Of a stretch of DNA of 60,692 nt, positions 25,481 through 33,834 are shown in pieces (the stretch's first letter is position 1; each line of letters opens with the position of its first letter). Origin of the DNA: Magnetovibrio sp. (GTDB lineage: Bacteria > Pseudomonadota > Alphaproteobacteria > Rhodospirillales > Magnetovibrionaceae); NCBI GenBank assembly GCA_028281525.1, contig JANQJR010000038.1, positions 1-60,692 on the forward strand, read 5' to 3'. The notes beneath the pieces are model-generated. The model was not told the origin of the DNA. It worked only from the letters and a program-made list of their open reading frames with translations, and ran no database searches. The position numbers and the translations under genes were made by a program.

Positions 25481-26710
25481 TTATCCATGCAAGCATGCCA
25501 CATAGGCTTCGGCAATGCGGCTCGGGTCTTGTTTCAGTGTGTTTTTCCATGCTCCCAGCTTGACCCGGCTCTGAATCAAACCACGCAGCACACCGATCTG
25601 GTCGGTCCGGCCGATGGATAGTGCGCCCACCAGATGGTCACCGTTAAACGCCAGTTTGACGTAGTTGCACGCGTTCGCATTGACCATCACCGCAACGTCG
25701 TCTTCGCCCATCCAATGACCGAAGGACGCCGAAACCAACCCTAAGGTGTCGAGTACGTTCATGATCAAGCTGCCCCCGTACTTGGCGTCCCGGCCCGCCA
25801 TGTTCAAGGCGGCGATGCGGCCATGGTCCACGGCGGTGGGTTGCACGGCGTGAACTTGGAAACCGCCGCCGAATTCAGGGCCCTCGGCCACGTCCCCTGC
25901 AGCGTAGATATTGGGGATACTGCTTCGCAGCCGGTCATCGACCTTGATGCCGGTCACGACCTCGACGCCGGAGCCTTCCAGGAACCCAATGTTGGGTTTG
26001 ACGCCGACGGACACCACCACCAAATCAGCGGAGATATCGTTGCCTGCGTCGGTGCTGACCGTAAGCTTATCGCCGCTTGCCGCCACACCAGTCACCTTGG
26101 TGGATGTCATCAAGGTAACGCCTTTTTCTTCGACCCAGCGCTTCAGCATGGCCCCGCCGGTCGCATCCATCATGCGCGCGATCATGCGGTTTTCGGCTTC
26201 AACCACAGTCAAATTGACGCCGCGTTCCACCAAGCTTTCCATGATGATGCAACCAATGAAACCCGCGCCCATCAACACAACGTTGGAGCCCTTCTGCGCA
26301 CGCGACGCAATGGCCGCCGCGTCATCCAACGTCCAACAATGGTGGACGCCGTCCAAGTCCATCCCTGGAATTGGCGGGCTCAGCGGTGTCGCCCCGGTGG
26401 CGATCAGCAGCTTGTCATACGCAACGGCTTGGCCGCCTTCCAACGCCACCATGCCCGCGCCGGGATCGACCTTGCTTACCTGTCCCTGGAGAAACGTGAT
26501 GCCCTTACGATCGTAATGCCCGTCCGATTTTCGCAGGTAAGTGCCATCCTCTTCGATCTTTCCCGTCAGCACATAAGGAATCGCCATGCGGGAATAGGGT
26601 GGTTTACCTTCCCCCCCGATCAAGATGATGGAGGATTCCGCGTCGGCTTTGTGCAGTGTCTCAGCAGCGGCGACGCCCGCCGGACCCGCGCCGATGATGA
26701 CGTAGTTCAT
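25481..26710 (-). CDS. FAD/NAD-dependent oxidoreductase subunit of aldehyde oxidoreductase (AorC-like)
   Basis: A 409-residue flavoprotein with two Rossmann motifs: FAD site VIIGAGPAGVAAAETL at residues 4-19 and NAD site NVVLMGAGFIGCIIMESL at about 145-162, followed by the second FAD motif IYAAGDVAEG. It resembles nitrite-reductase/rubredoxin-reductase type NADH oxidoreductases. In AorABC complexes this subunit exchanges electrons between NADH and the iron-sulfur chain. It sits 36 bp after the catalytic subunit gene. Confidence 0.87.
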   Translation of the reverse strand: MNYVIIGAGPAGVAAAETLHKADAESSIILIGGEGKPPYSRMAIPYVLTGKIEEDGTYLRKSDGHYDRKGITFLQGQVSKVDPGAGMVALEGGQAVAYDKLLIATGATPLSPPIPGMDLDGVHHCWTLDDAAAIASRAQKGSNVVLMGAGFIGCIIMESLVERGVNLTVVEAENRMIARMMDATGGAMLKRWVEEKGVTLMTSTKVTGVAASGDKLTVSTDAGNDISADLVVVSVGVKPNIGFLEGSGVEVVTGIKVDDRLRSSIPNIYAAGDVAEGPEFGGGFQVHAVQPTAVDHGRIAALNMAGRDAKYGGSLIMNVLDTLGLVSASFGHWMGEDDVAVMVNANACNYVKLAFNGDHLVGALSIGRTDQIGVLRGLIQSRVKLGAWKNTLKQDPSRIAEAYVACLHG

Positions 26711-26746
26711 AACTGCCTCCAGGCCCGCACCGAAGCCACCCGGCGC

Positions 26747-28594
26747 CTACAACGCAAGACGATCCAGCGTTTCATTGGTGGGCACACCGTCGTCGGTCCA
26801 CCCACGCAAGCTGTAATATTCCGGCAGCATCTTGCCCAGTTCATTAACTTTGCCTTCCGCAGGGCCGGTTTTGGCTGCGTCCTTGAGCAAACGTTTGGGC
26901 AGGGTGTCGTCCTTGCCGGTAAAGCCCGCGTCCAAGTTGAACTTGCGTTCCAAGTTCCAGACGCGCTCACCCACTTCGAGGAGCTTTTCGACGCTCCAAT
27001 CCCCTTCGCACGCCGCATCGATCTGCGGCGCGATGTTGTCCATGGACCACGCGAACGTGGTGAACACGCAAAGCCCCGCGCTGTCCACCGCGCCGGTGGC
27101 GTCCTGGAACGCGATCACCAGACCGGCCTTGCCATCGGACGACAACGGATCTGTCTTTTCCGGAATGCCCAAGACTTCGGACGCCACGGTGTAGCTGCGC
27201 AGGTGGCACGCGCCGCGGTTGGAGGTCGCGTACGTCAATCCCATACCCTGAATGCCACGCGAGTCGTAGGCCGGGAATTCCTGTCCCTTGACCGACATGG
27301 ACAGATCGGGATGGCCGTACTTTTCGGTCAACAGCTTGGAACCCAAGCCGATTTCCGCACCGAAGCCTTCGCCCCGCCCGGTCAGTTCGGCCAAAGTGGT
27401 CAGCGCTTCGGCGTTGCCCCAGGTGAGTTCGATCCCACCGGTGTCGTCCTTGGTGATGACACCCATCTCATAGAGCTCCATCGCCGCCCCGATCGTTGCG
27501 CCGAACGAAATCGGATCGAACGCCTGTTCATTGCAGATGAAGTTGGCAAACGTCAGCGCATCCAGGTCATTCACCCCGGTGGCCGCACCCAACGCCCAGG
27601 CCGCTTCGTATTCCAGGCCGCCGGACGCGATCTGGTACTGTTCGCGGTTCTTCACCGTGTAATGGTTGGGATCGATGGTGGCAATCCGCCCACAGCCGAT
27701 GGTGCACCCGAAACACGCGCCGTTGCGCGTCAGGTTCGGCTTGCCGTCGGAGCGCCGCGGCTCGTGCATCGCTTCGGCGGAAATGTCGGATGCGCCTTCG
27801 AACTGCACATCCTTGTGATTTCGCGTCGGCAGCGCGCCGGTTTCGTTGATGACGTTCATCAGCACCTGGGTGCCCATGGCGGGCAGGCCTTCGCCGGTCA
27901 CCGCATTTTCCGCCAAAACCGCCTTGGCGTCCGACGTGGCTTTCAAGAAGGCATCCGGGTCTTGGACCTTCACGCCCTTGGTGCCGCGCACCGCAATGGC
28001 TTTCAAGTTCTTCGAGCCCATCACCGTGCCCACGCCGGAGCGTCCGGCGGCGCGATGCAGGTCGTTGACCACACAAGCGAACTTCACGCCATTTTCCCCC
28101 GACTGGCCGATGGAGGCGACGCGCATCTGTGGGTCCTGGTGTTCGGCCTTGAGCCCCTTTTCCGTTTCCCAAACGGTGCGCCCCCAATAATCGGCGGCGT
28201 CCATCAGTTCGGCCGCATCGTCCTTGATCAGCAAATAGACCGGCTTAGCGGCTTTGCCTTCGAAGATGATCATGTCCCATCCGGCGAACTTCAATTCGGC
28301 GCCGAAAAAGCCGCCGGAATTCGAGCACGCAATCGCACCGGTGAGCGCGCCTTTGGTGATCACCGACCAGCGTCCACCGGTGGACGCCGCCGTGCCGGTG
28401 AGCGGCCCGGTGGCGATGATCAGTTTGTTGTCGGGGGACAAGGGATCGACTTTGGGGTCGACCTCTTCGACCAGATACTTGCTCGCAAGCCCGCGCTGGC
28501 CCAGGTACTTCTCCGCCCAATCCATGTTGAGCGGCTCTTCCGTGCAGCTCCCCTCGCTCAAGTTCACGCGGAGGATTCGTTTAGCCCATGACAT
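26747..28594 (-). CDS. Tungsten-containing aldehyde:ferredoxin oxidoreductase, catalytic subunit (AorB-like)
   Basis: A 615-residue AOR-family enzyme that interconverts aldehydes and carboxylates. The N-terminal AOR domain (1-205) has GRWSVITKGALTGAIACSNS and GVGTVMGSKNLKAI; the [4Fe-4S] Cys are C294, C297 and C301 (GACFGCTIGCG) with a fourth near residue 505 (DSAGLCVFT); tungstopterin contacts are expected around GGLEYEAAWALGAATGVND and the TSNRGACHL region. The start at 28594 has GGGAGGA 7 nt upstream; the open frame beyond it is not genic. Second gene of the operon, 14 bp after the ferredoxin subunit. Confidence 0.95.
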   Translation of the reverse strand: MSWAKRILRVNLSEGSCTEEPLNMDWAEKYLGQRGLASKYLVEEVDPKVDPLSPDNKLIIATGPLTGTAASTGGRWSVITKGALTGAIACSNSGGFFGAELKFAGWDMIIFEGKAAKPVYLLIKDDAAELMDAADYWGRTVWETEKGLKAEHQDPQMRVASIGQSGENGVKFACVVNDLHRAAGRSGVGTVMGSKNLKAIAVRGTKGVKVQDPDAFLKATSDAKAVLAENAVTGEGLPAMGTQVLMNVINETGALPTRNHKDVQFEGASDISAEAMHEPRRSDGKPNLTRNGACFGCTIGCGRIATIDPNHYTVKNREQYQIASGGLEYEAAWALGAATGVNDLDALTFANFICNEQAFDPISFGATIGAAMELYEMGVITKDDTGGIELTWGNAEALTTLAELTGRGEGFGAEIGLGSKLLTEKYGHPDLSMSVKGQEFPAYDSRGIQGMGLTYATSNRGACHLRSYTVASEVLGIPEKTDPLSSDGKAGLVIAFQDATGAVDSAGLCVFTTFAWSMDNIAPQIDAACEGDWSVEKLLEVGERVWNLERKFNLDAGFTGKDDTLPKRLLKDAAKTGPAEGKVNELGKMLPEYYSLRGWTDDGVPTNETLDRLAL

Positions 28595-28608
28595 AACTCT
28601 ATCCTCCC

Positions 28609-29088
28609 TTAAGCCGAGGCCTGAGCGCCGGCATCGGTCTTCGCCGCCCAAGCTTCCATTTTCGCATACCCGGTCGCGGCTGCATCGGTATAGGTGATGG
28701 CCCCGGTCGGACACGCCTTGGCGCAGGCTGGATCGCCGTCACACAGATCACATTTGATGACCTTGCCGGAGGATGGGTTGTAATTCACCGTGCCAAACGG
28801 ACAGGCGATGGTGCAGACCTTACAGCCGACGCACAGCGTATCGGACACCACCTTCGCGCCCGTATCACCCGACACAGAAATCGCATCCACGGGGCACGCG
28901 TGCATACACCATGCTTCGTCGCATTGGGTGCAGGTGTAAGGCACGAACCGGCCTTCATCGTGGAAGTTGAAAATCTTGATGCGCGATTTTGCGGGGTTGG
29001 ACGCCCCTTCGTGCGTCATCGAACAGGCGATTTCGCACTGTTCGCAGCCGGTACACTTACCGGCGTCCAAGACCAGGGCCATTTCCAT
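28609..29088 (-). CDS. Polyferredoxin electron-transfer subunit of aldehyde oxidoreductase (AorA-like)
   Basis: A 159-residue DmsB/HycB-like protein with sixteen cysteines in four [4Fe-4S] groups: CTGCEQCEIAC, CTQCDEAWCMHACP, CVGCKVCTIACP and CDLCDGDPACAKACP. It wires the tungsten subunit to the flavin subunit; in Aromatoleum the homologous AorA polymerises into a nanowire decorated by AorB. The ATG at 29088 (MEMALVL) has GGGAGG 7 nt upstream; further open codons upstream are not supported. First gene of the operon. Confidence 0.92.
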   Translation of the reverse strand: MEMALVLDAGKCTGCEQCEIACSMTHEGASNPAKSRIKIFNFHDEGRFVPYTCTQCDEAWCMHACPVDAISVSGDTGAKVVSDTLCVGCKVCTIACPFGTVNYNPSSGKVIKCDLCDGDPACAKACPTGAITYTDAAATGYAKMEAWAAKTDAGAQASA

Positions 29089-29443
29089 AAGCGCCTCCCT
29101 TTTGATACGTCCGGTCTCAAAAACTGCGCCGAACTTCAATCCATAATTTAGCCATTGATTTGCAGGGTCATTCAATAACCATTTTTTGTGTAGAACCTTG
29201 AATGCGCTTATTTCCGCGTTCGCGCGGGCCTTCGCACACAATGATTGATCTCCCACCGCCCAATCGACAACGTTTGCGCACAACCAAGGATTGGGGAGAT
29301 GGCGCGTGTGAGAGGCATGACGAATTATGAATGGCTAAAGCCGCAGCCACACGCTTGAAAAAACTCAAGCTATTCGAGCCGGGCGACAAGGAACGAAACG
29401 CAACTGCCCGCTAAACATTGCTGTACACGACGGATAGCCTGAC
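29089..29443. other. Gene-poor stretch upstream of the aldehyde oxidoreductase operon
   Basis: About 355 bp between the AorA-like start and the end of the histidine kinase gene. It should hold the aor promoter. I see no convincing sigma-70 or sigma-54 promoter. A 6-bp hairpin (29353-29358 with 29365-29370, loop AAAAAC) lies near the kinase gene. Short open frames here lack ribosome sites. Confidence 0.5.
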
Positions 29444-30634
29444 TTAATGGGACATCATGCGCTCACGGGGCAGGCGAACGGTGACCGTAGTGCCGACGCC
29501 CTTTGCGCTTTCGATCTCCAGGGTTCCCCCGTGCAACTGAACCAGGCCCTGGGTCAAAGGCAAACCCAAACCGGTTCCATGCATGTCCTTATCCGGAGGA
29601 CGGTCGGCCTGACCGAACTGTTCCATGCATTTGGCGATTTCAAATTCGTCCATGCCGATCCCCGTGTCACACACCGTGAACACGTGGCCTGCTTTCTCGG
29701 AACAGTTCACGGTCAGGTCGACGGAACCTTCGGTCGGCGTGAACTTGATCGCGTTCGACAAAAGGTTCAGCAGTACTTGCTTCAACCGCCGTTCATCCCC
29801 CTTCAGCCATGATCGTTCACAACACACAGAAGCCGCCAGCCTCACGTTTCGTTTCTCCGCCAAAGGCCGTGCGATGCGCATCGAGGCGTCGATGAGCTCT
29901 CCGACGTTCAAATCTTCCTCGCAAAGCTCCAGCTTCTCTGCCTCGATTGCGGAAACATCCAGGATGTCATTGATCAATGCCAGCAGATGTTCACCGGATG
30001 CATGAATGTCGGTTATGTACTCGCTGTACCGTTCATGGCCGAGCGGCCCGAACAACTCCGCCTTGATGGAATTGGAAAATCCTATGATGGCGTTCAAGGG
30101 TGTGCGCAACTCGTGGCTCATATTGCGGAAAAACTGAGACTTTGTGTTTGACGACGCTTCCGCCTTATCCCGCGCGTTGCGCAATTCCTGCGTCTGTTCT
30201 TCGACCAACTGCTGCAAATGATCGCGATGGCGCTTCAATTCGGTTTCGATGCTCACCCGCCGGGTGACGTCCCGAATCACCGCATGCAACAGCGTGCGCC
30301 CCTCGTACGGCACCACGGTGATCAAAACCTCCGCTGGAAAATTCTCCCCATTGGCGCGCGTATGGGTCCAATCGAAGCGATGGCTACCCTGTTCCAACGC
30401 CAGAGCCATCATCTCATTGGCTTTTTCTAGAGACGGCCTGCCGTCCGACTGGAATGGGGGCGAAATTTGCGAGGGATGGAGATTGTAGAGCTGTTCGGGT
30501 TTGTCATAACCCAGCAGTTTCAACAGCGCCGGATTGCAATCGACAAACCCATCCCCCTCATAGACCACCATGGCGTCCGCGGAATGTTCGAACAAAACCT
30601 TATATCGATCATCATGACAGGAAAGCATGGACAT
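29444..30634 (-). CDS. PAS-domain sensor histidine kinase
   Basis: A soluble sensor kinase of 396 residues: PAS domain (about 10-130; YKVLFEHSADAMVVYEGDGF, with a PAC-like TLLHAVIRDVTRR), a coiled coil (about 130-165), HisKA with phospho-His in FFRNMSHELRTPLNAIIGFS, and HATPase (N-box NLLSNAIKFTPTEG, G1 CDTGIGMDEFE, G2 HGTGLGLPLTQGL). There are no membrane helices, so it senses a cytoplasmic signal. No response regulator gene is adjacent; proximity to the aor operon may be fortuitous. The start at 30634 is preferred over 30727, which would overlap the serA terminator region. Confidence 0.88.
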   Translation of the reverse strand: MSMLSCHDDRYKVLFEHSADAMVVYEGDGFVDCNPALLKLLGYDKPEQLYNLHPSQISPPFQSDGRPSLEKANEMMALALEQGSHRFDWTHTRANGENFPAEVLITVVPYEGRTLLHAVIRDVTRRVSIETELKRHRDHLQQLVEEQTQELRNARDKAEASSNTKSQFFRNMSHELRTPLNAIIGFSNSIKAELFGPLGHERYSEYITDIHASGEHLLALINDILDVSAIEAEKLELCEEDLNVGELIDASMRIARPLAEKRNVRLAASVCCERSWLKGDERRLKQVLLNLLSNAIKFTPTEGSVDLTVNCSEKAGHVFTVCDTGIGMDEFEIAKCMEQFGQADRPPDKDMHGTGLGLPLTQGLVQLHGGTLEIESAKGVGTTVTVRLPRERMMSH

Positions 30635-30731
30635 AATCTTTTGTAATTTTGTGTGATTAATAATGTATGCGCACCACATGCGCGCGCAACAAGTTTTATT
30701 TTTTTCAACAAACAGGGTATCGCCCAAACGT

Positions 30732-30769
30732 AAAAAAACCTCCCTCCGAACGTCAAGTTCGGGGGAGGT
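30732..30769 (-). terminator. Rho-independent terminator after serA
   Basis: Minus-strand stem of 13 bp with one bulged base (30757-30769 with 30738-30751) and a 5-nt loop, followed by a run of seven T (complement of 30732-30738). It lies 39 bp after the serA stop, ending the serC-serA operon. Confidence 0.9.
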
Positions 30770-30807
30770 CTTGTTTCCAATCCTGATTGGATCGGGAGCG
30801 ATTTCTT

Positions 30808-32385
30808 TTAAAAGCGCAACGCCTGAGCACGCATCACCTGCGGCAGGTCGCGTAGCGCGTCCAAAACATTGTCGTCCACCACCTGATCGACTTCGATCAG
30901 GGCCAGCGCCTCGCCGCCGGCTTCGCCACGACCCAGATTGAACGTCGCGACATTTATGCCCGCATCGCCCAACACGGTGCCGAGGCTGCCGATGAAACCC
31001 GGCTTGTCTTCGTTGGTGAGAAACAGCATATGTTCGCCCAGCTTGGCGTCCATGGTGATACCTTTGATGTCAACGATGCGCGGATCCTTGCCCGCGAACA
31101 GGGTGCCCTTGACGCAGCGTGTCTGCGCTTCGGTGGTGACCGTGAGCGAGATCAACGTCTGATACTCAGTGGGGCGTTCGTGCAGAATTTCGGTAATGTC
31201 GATGTCGCGTTCCTTGGCGATCACCGGGGCGGAAACCATGTTGACCCCTTCCAGCATGGGACTCAGCAAACCCTGCAGCACCACGGCGGTGATGGGCTTG
31301 GTGTTGAGTTCGGCGGCATGGCCTTCGTATTCGATCTCGACCTTTTCGATGCCGGTGAGCGTCACCTGACCCGCGAAACTGCCCAGTTGTTCGGCAAGCT
31401 TCAGATACGGAGCCAGCTTCGGCGCGTCTTCCGCCGATACACTCGGCATGTTGAGCGCATTGGTGACAGCCCCGGTGAGCAGGTAATCGGCGATCTGTTC
31501 GGCGATCTGCACGGCCACGTTGACCTGTGCTTCGGACGTGCTGGCACCCAAGTGCGGGGTGCAGATCACGTCTTCGCGGCCGAACAGCGGGTTGTTTGTG
31601 GCCGGTTCCTCTTCGAACACGTCCAGCGCCGCCGCCGCGACCTTGCCGCTTTCCAAGGCGTCGAGCAGATCGGCTTCGACCACCAGTCCGCCGCGCGCGC
31701 AGTTGATGATGCGCACGCCATCCTTCATCTTGGCGAAGGCATCCTTGCCCACGATGCCGCGCGTGCTGTCGGTCATCGGGGTATGCAGCGAGATGAAGTC
31801 CGCGCGCGCGAATAGCTCGTCCAGCTCGACTTTGTCCACGCCGATGTCCTGGGCGCGTTCGGGTGACAGGTACGGATCATAGGCCACCACCCGCATCTTC
31901 AGACCGATGGCGCGGTCCGCGACGACGGAACCGATGTTGCCAGCCCCGATCAGACCCAACGTCTTGCCCATGACCTCGACACCCATGAAGCGGGACTTCT
32001 CCCACTTGCCTGCGTGGGTCGAGGCGTTGGCTGCCGGAATTTGACGCGCCGTCGCCATCATCAAGGTGATGGCGTGCTCGGCGGTGGTGATGGCGTTGCC
32101 GTACGGCGTGTTCATCACCACGATGCCCTTGGACGTCGCGGCGGCCTTGTCGATGTTGTCGGTACCGATACCGGCACGGCCGATGACCTTCAGATTGTCG
32201 GCGGCTTGGATGATCTCCGCGGTTGCCTTGGTGGCGGAGCGGATCGCCAAACCGTCGTATTCACCGATGCACGCGCGCAGTTCTTCCGGCGTCATGCCTG
32301 GTTTGTAATCGACGTCGACGCCGCGTTCCTTGAAGATTTCTTCAGCACGCGGGCTCATCTTGTCGGAAATGAGAACCTTAACCAT
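30808..32385 (-). CDS. serA: D-3-phosphoglycerate dehydrogenase SerA
   Basis: The first enzyme of serine synthesis, oxidising 3-phosphoglycerate to phosphohydroxypyruvate with NAD+. The 525-residue product is the long type: catalytic and NAD domains (1-310) with GRAGIGTDNID, LGLIGAGNIGSVVADRA, the catalytic Arg in NCARGGLV, Glu in DVFEEEP and His in TPHLGAST; an intervening domain (about 315-450); and a C-terminal ACT domain (about 453-525, LTNEDKPGFIGSLGTVLGDA) that usually binds serine. AAGGA lies 9 nt before the ATG. It is 53 bp downstream of serC. Confidence 0.97.
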   Translation of the reverse strand: MVKVLISDKMSPRAEEIFKERGVDVDYKPGMTPEELRACIGEYDGLAIRSATKATAEIIQAADNLKVIGRAGIGTDNIDKAAATSKGIVVMNTPYGNAITTAEHAITLMMATARQIPAANASTHAGKWEKSRFMGVEVMGKTLGLIGAGNIGSVVADRAIGLKMRVVAYDPYLSPERAQDIGVDKVELDELFARADFISLHTPMTDSTRGIVGKDAFAKMKDGVRIINCARGGLVVEADLLDALESGKVAAAALDVFEEEPATNNPLFGREDVICTPHLGASTSEAQVNVAVQIAEQIADYLLTGAVTNALNMPSVSAEDAPKLAPYLKLAEQLGSFAGQVTLTGIEKVEIEYEGHAAELNTKPITAVVLQGLLSPMLEGVNMVSAPVIAKERDIDITEILHERPTEYQTLISLTVTTEAQTRCVKGTLFAGKDPRIVDIKGITMDAKLGEHMLFLTNEDKPGFIGSLGTVLGDAGINVATFNLGRGEAGGEALALIEVDQVVDDNVLDALRDLPQVMRAQALRF

Positions 32386-32438
32386 GGGTTCGATCCTTTT
32401 CGTTGGGAAATTTTATCTCAAAGAGGTTGGGAGGCCGC

Positions 32439-33590
32439 TTACTTCACTTGGCCGTAGGCCCAATCCAGCCACGGCAGCAGCGCTTCCAGATCGGACGTTT
32501 CCACCGTCGCGCCCGCCCAGATGCGCAAGCCTGCCGGCGCATCGCGGTACCCGCCGATGTCGTACGCCACGCCTTCATCGTTCAACAAAGAGGTCAACAG
32601 CTTCAACGCGGTGGCTTGGTTTTTCGGGTCCTTGACGGTGAAATCCGGGTCCTTGACCTTGAGACACACCGACGTGTTTGAGCGAATGGCCTTGTCTTCT
32701 GCCAGGAATGCGCACCAGTCCGATTGTTCGACCCAGTCTTCGATGACCTTCAGGTTCGCTTCGGAGCGCGTCTTCAAGCCGTCCAACCCGCCGATGCTTT
32801 CGGCCCATTTGAGCCCATCGATAGCGTCCTCGACCGCGATCATGGATGGCGTGTTGATGGTTTCGCCCCGAAAAATGCCTTCGATCAACTCACCACCCTT
32901 GGTCAGACGGAAAATCTTCGGCAACGGCCAAGGCGGCGTATAGGTCTGCAGACGCTCCACCGCACGCGGTCCCAGGATCAGCATGCCGTGCGCGGCTTCG
33001 CCGCCCATGACCTTCTGCCAGGAATAGGTCACGACGTCCAACTTCTCCCACGGCAAGTCCATGGCGAAGGCCGCGGACGTGGAATCCGCAATGCTCAAGC
33101 CTTCGCGGTCATCGGGGATCCAATCGCCGTTCGGCACCTTCACGCCCGAAGTCGTGCCGTTCCAGGTGAACACCACGTCGCGGGAAAAATCGACCGCGCC
33201 CAGATCCGGGATTTCGCCGTATTCGGCCTTGGTGACCTTGACGTCGTCGAGCTTCAACTGCTTGGTGACGTCCGTCGCCCAGCCCGCGCCGAAGCTTTCC
33301 CACACCAGAAGCTCCACGCCGCGCGCGCCCAAGAGGCTCCACAGCGCCATCTCCACCGCGCCGGTGTCAGAAGCGGGCACGATGCCGATTTTATGGGTAT
33401 CCGGCACGCCCAAGATGGCACGGGTGCGATCAATCGCTTCGGCGAGCTTCTTCTTGCCCGGACCGGAACGGTGGGACCGCCCGGTCAGCGCGTCGGACAA
33501 AGCGTCCACGGTCCAACCGGGACGTTTGGCGCAGGGGCCGGAGGAAAAATTGGGGTTGGCCGGACGCGTGTCCGGTTTGGCGATGGTCAT
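32439..33590 (-). CDS. serC: Phosphoserine aminotransferase SerC
   Basis: A 383-residue PLP enzyme of the alphaproteobacterial SerC type, converting phosphohydroxypyruvate to phosphoserine. The start [20 protein letters not shown] and the PLP lysine region [17 protein letters not shown] are characteristic. I chose the ATG at 33590 over an in-frame TTG one codon upstream; GAAGGGAG lies 7 nt before it and is itself buried in a hairpin (see leader entry). serC and serA form an operon whose expression is probably set by the leader. Confidence 0.96.
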   Translation of the reverse strand: MTIAKPDTRPANPNFSSGPCAKRPGWTVDALSDALTGRSHRSGPGKKKLAEAIDRTRAILGVPDTHKIGIVPASDTGAVEMALWSLLGARGVELLVWESFGAGWATDVTKQLKLDDVKVTKAEYGEIPDLGAVDFSRDVVFTWNGTTSGVKVPNGDWIPDDREGLSIADSTSAAFAMDLPWEKLDVVTYSWQKVMGGEAAHGMLILGPRAVERLQTYTPPWPLPKIFRLTKGGELIEGIFRGETINTPSMIAVEDAIDGLKWAESIGGLDGLKTRSEANLKVIEDWVEQSDWCAFLAEDKAIRSNTSVCLKVKDPDFTVKDPKNQATALKLLTSLLNDEGVAYDIGGYRDAPAGLRIWAGATVETSDLEALLPWLDWAYGQVK

Positions 33591-33591
33591 C

Positions 33592-33710
33592 AAAAAACTC
33601 CCTTCTATGGCTCAAAGGCGAAGGGAGGTTCAAAAACGAAACGGCGGCGGAAGAGACTCCGCGCCTCACGCATCTTCAAACTGTATGCCCTTCGCCCGAC
33701 GGCAGAAGGG
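33592..33710 (-). promoter_or_regulatory. serC leader with mutually exclusive hairpins and buried Shine-Dalgarno
   Basis: Reading the minus strand 5' to 3': element 1 (33710-33701) and element 2 (33696-33688) form a 9-bp hairpin with one bulge; element 3 (33627-33620, CTCCCTTC) pairs perfectly with element 4 (33605-33598, GAAGGGAG, the serC Shine-Dalgarno), followed by six T. Alternatively element 2 pairs perfectly over 9 bp with 33625-33617, which overlaps element 3 and would free the Shine-Dalgarno. This 1:2/3:4 versus 2:3 layout is that of an attenuator or RBS switch. A serC leader motif is known in Alphaproteobacteria; whether this is that motif I cannot test. Confidence 0.65.
33605..33673 (-). 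CDS. Possible 22-residue leader peptide upstream of serC
   Basis: ATG (33671-33673) to TAG (33605-33607) encodes [20 protein letters not shown] plus EP. The stop overlaps the serC Shine-Dalgarno and is 14 nt before the serC ATG, a geometry suited to coupling or re-initiation; translation would melt hairpin 3:4. It has one Ser codon but five Phe and five Arg. No clear ribosome site precedes it, so it may be fortuitous. Confidence 0.3.
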   Translation of the reverse strand: MREARSLFRRRFVFEPPFAFEP

Positions 33711-33743
33711 TCGCGCTCCGTTGGGGGAACGTGGCCCGCAATC

Positions 33744-33771
33744 CGTATACAGGATTCACGGGACCGGGCAA
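33744..33771 (-). promoter_or_regulatory. Possible serC promoter
   Basis: TTGCCC (complement of 33766-33771) and TATACG (complement of 33744-33749) are 16 nt apart on the minus strand. This would start the transcript near 33737 with a leader of about 145 nt, enough to contain all four pairing elements. The -10 lies in a small imperfect dyad centred on GTATAC. Confidence 0.4.
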
Positions 33772-33834
33772 AGGGGATTTAGGGCCATCCGCTGGGGAAT
33801 CTTTTGGAACGGTTTTGAAATACCGCGCTTTAAA

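Noticed and set aside
25823-28591. 922-codon open frame on the plus strand opposite the aldehyde oxidoreductase genes
   Set aside because: Complementary-frame artefact of strong codon bias in AorB/AorC; composition rich in His, Arg and Gly, no domain.
29331-29414. 27-codon basic peptide frame (MAKAAATRLKKLKLFEPGDK...) upstream of the aor operon
   Set aside because: The GAGAGG upstream is 14 nt away, there is no visible promoter, and the length is within chance.
33735-33762. GGATTCACGGG next to an ATCC-GTATAC-GGAT dyad, as a fourth bulged-TCA hairpin
   Set aside because: The order of arms is inverted and there is no distal CG-ATC arm; it looks like the serC promoter dyad instead.
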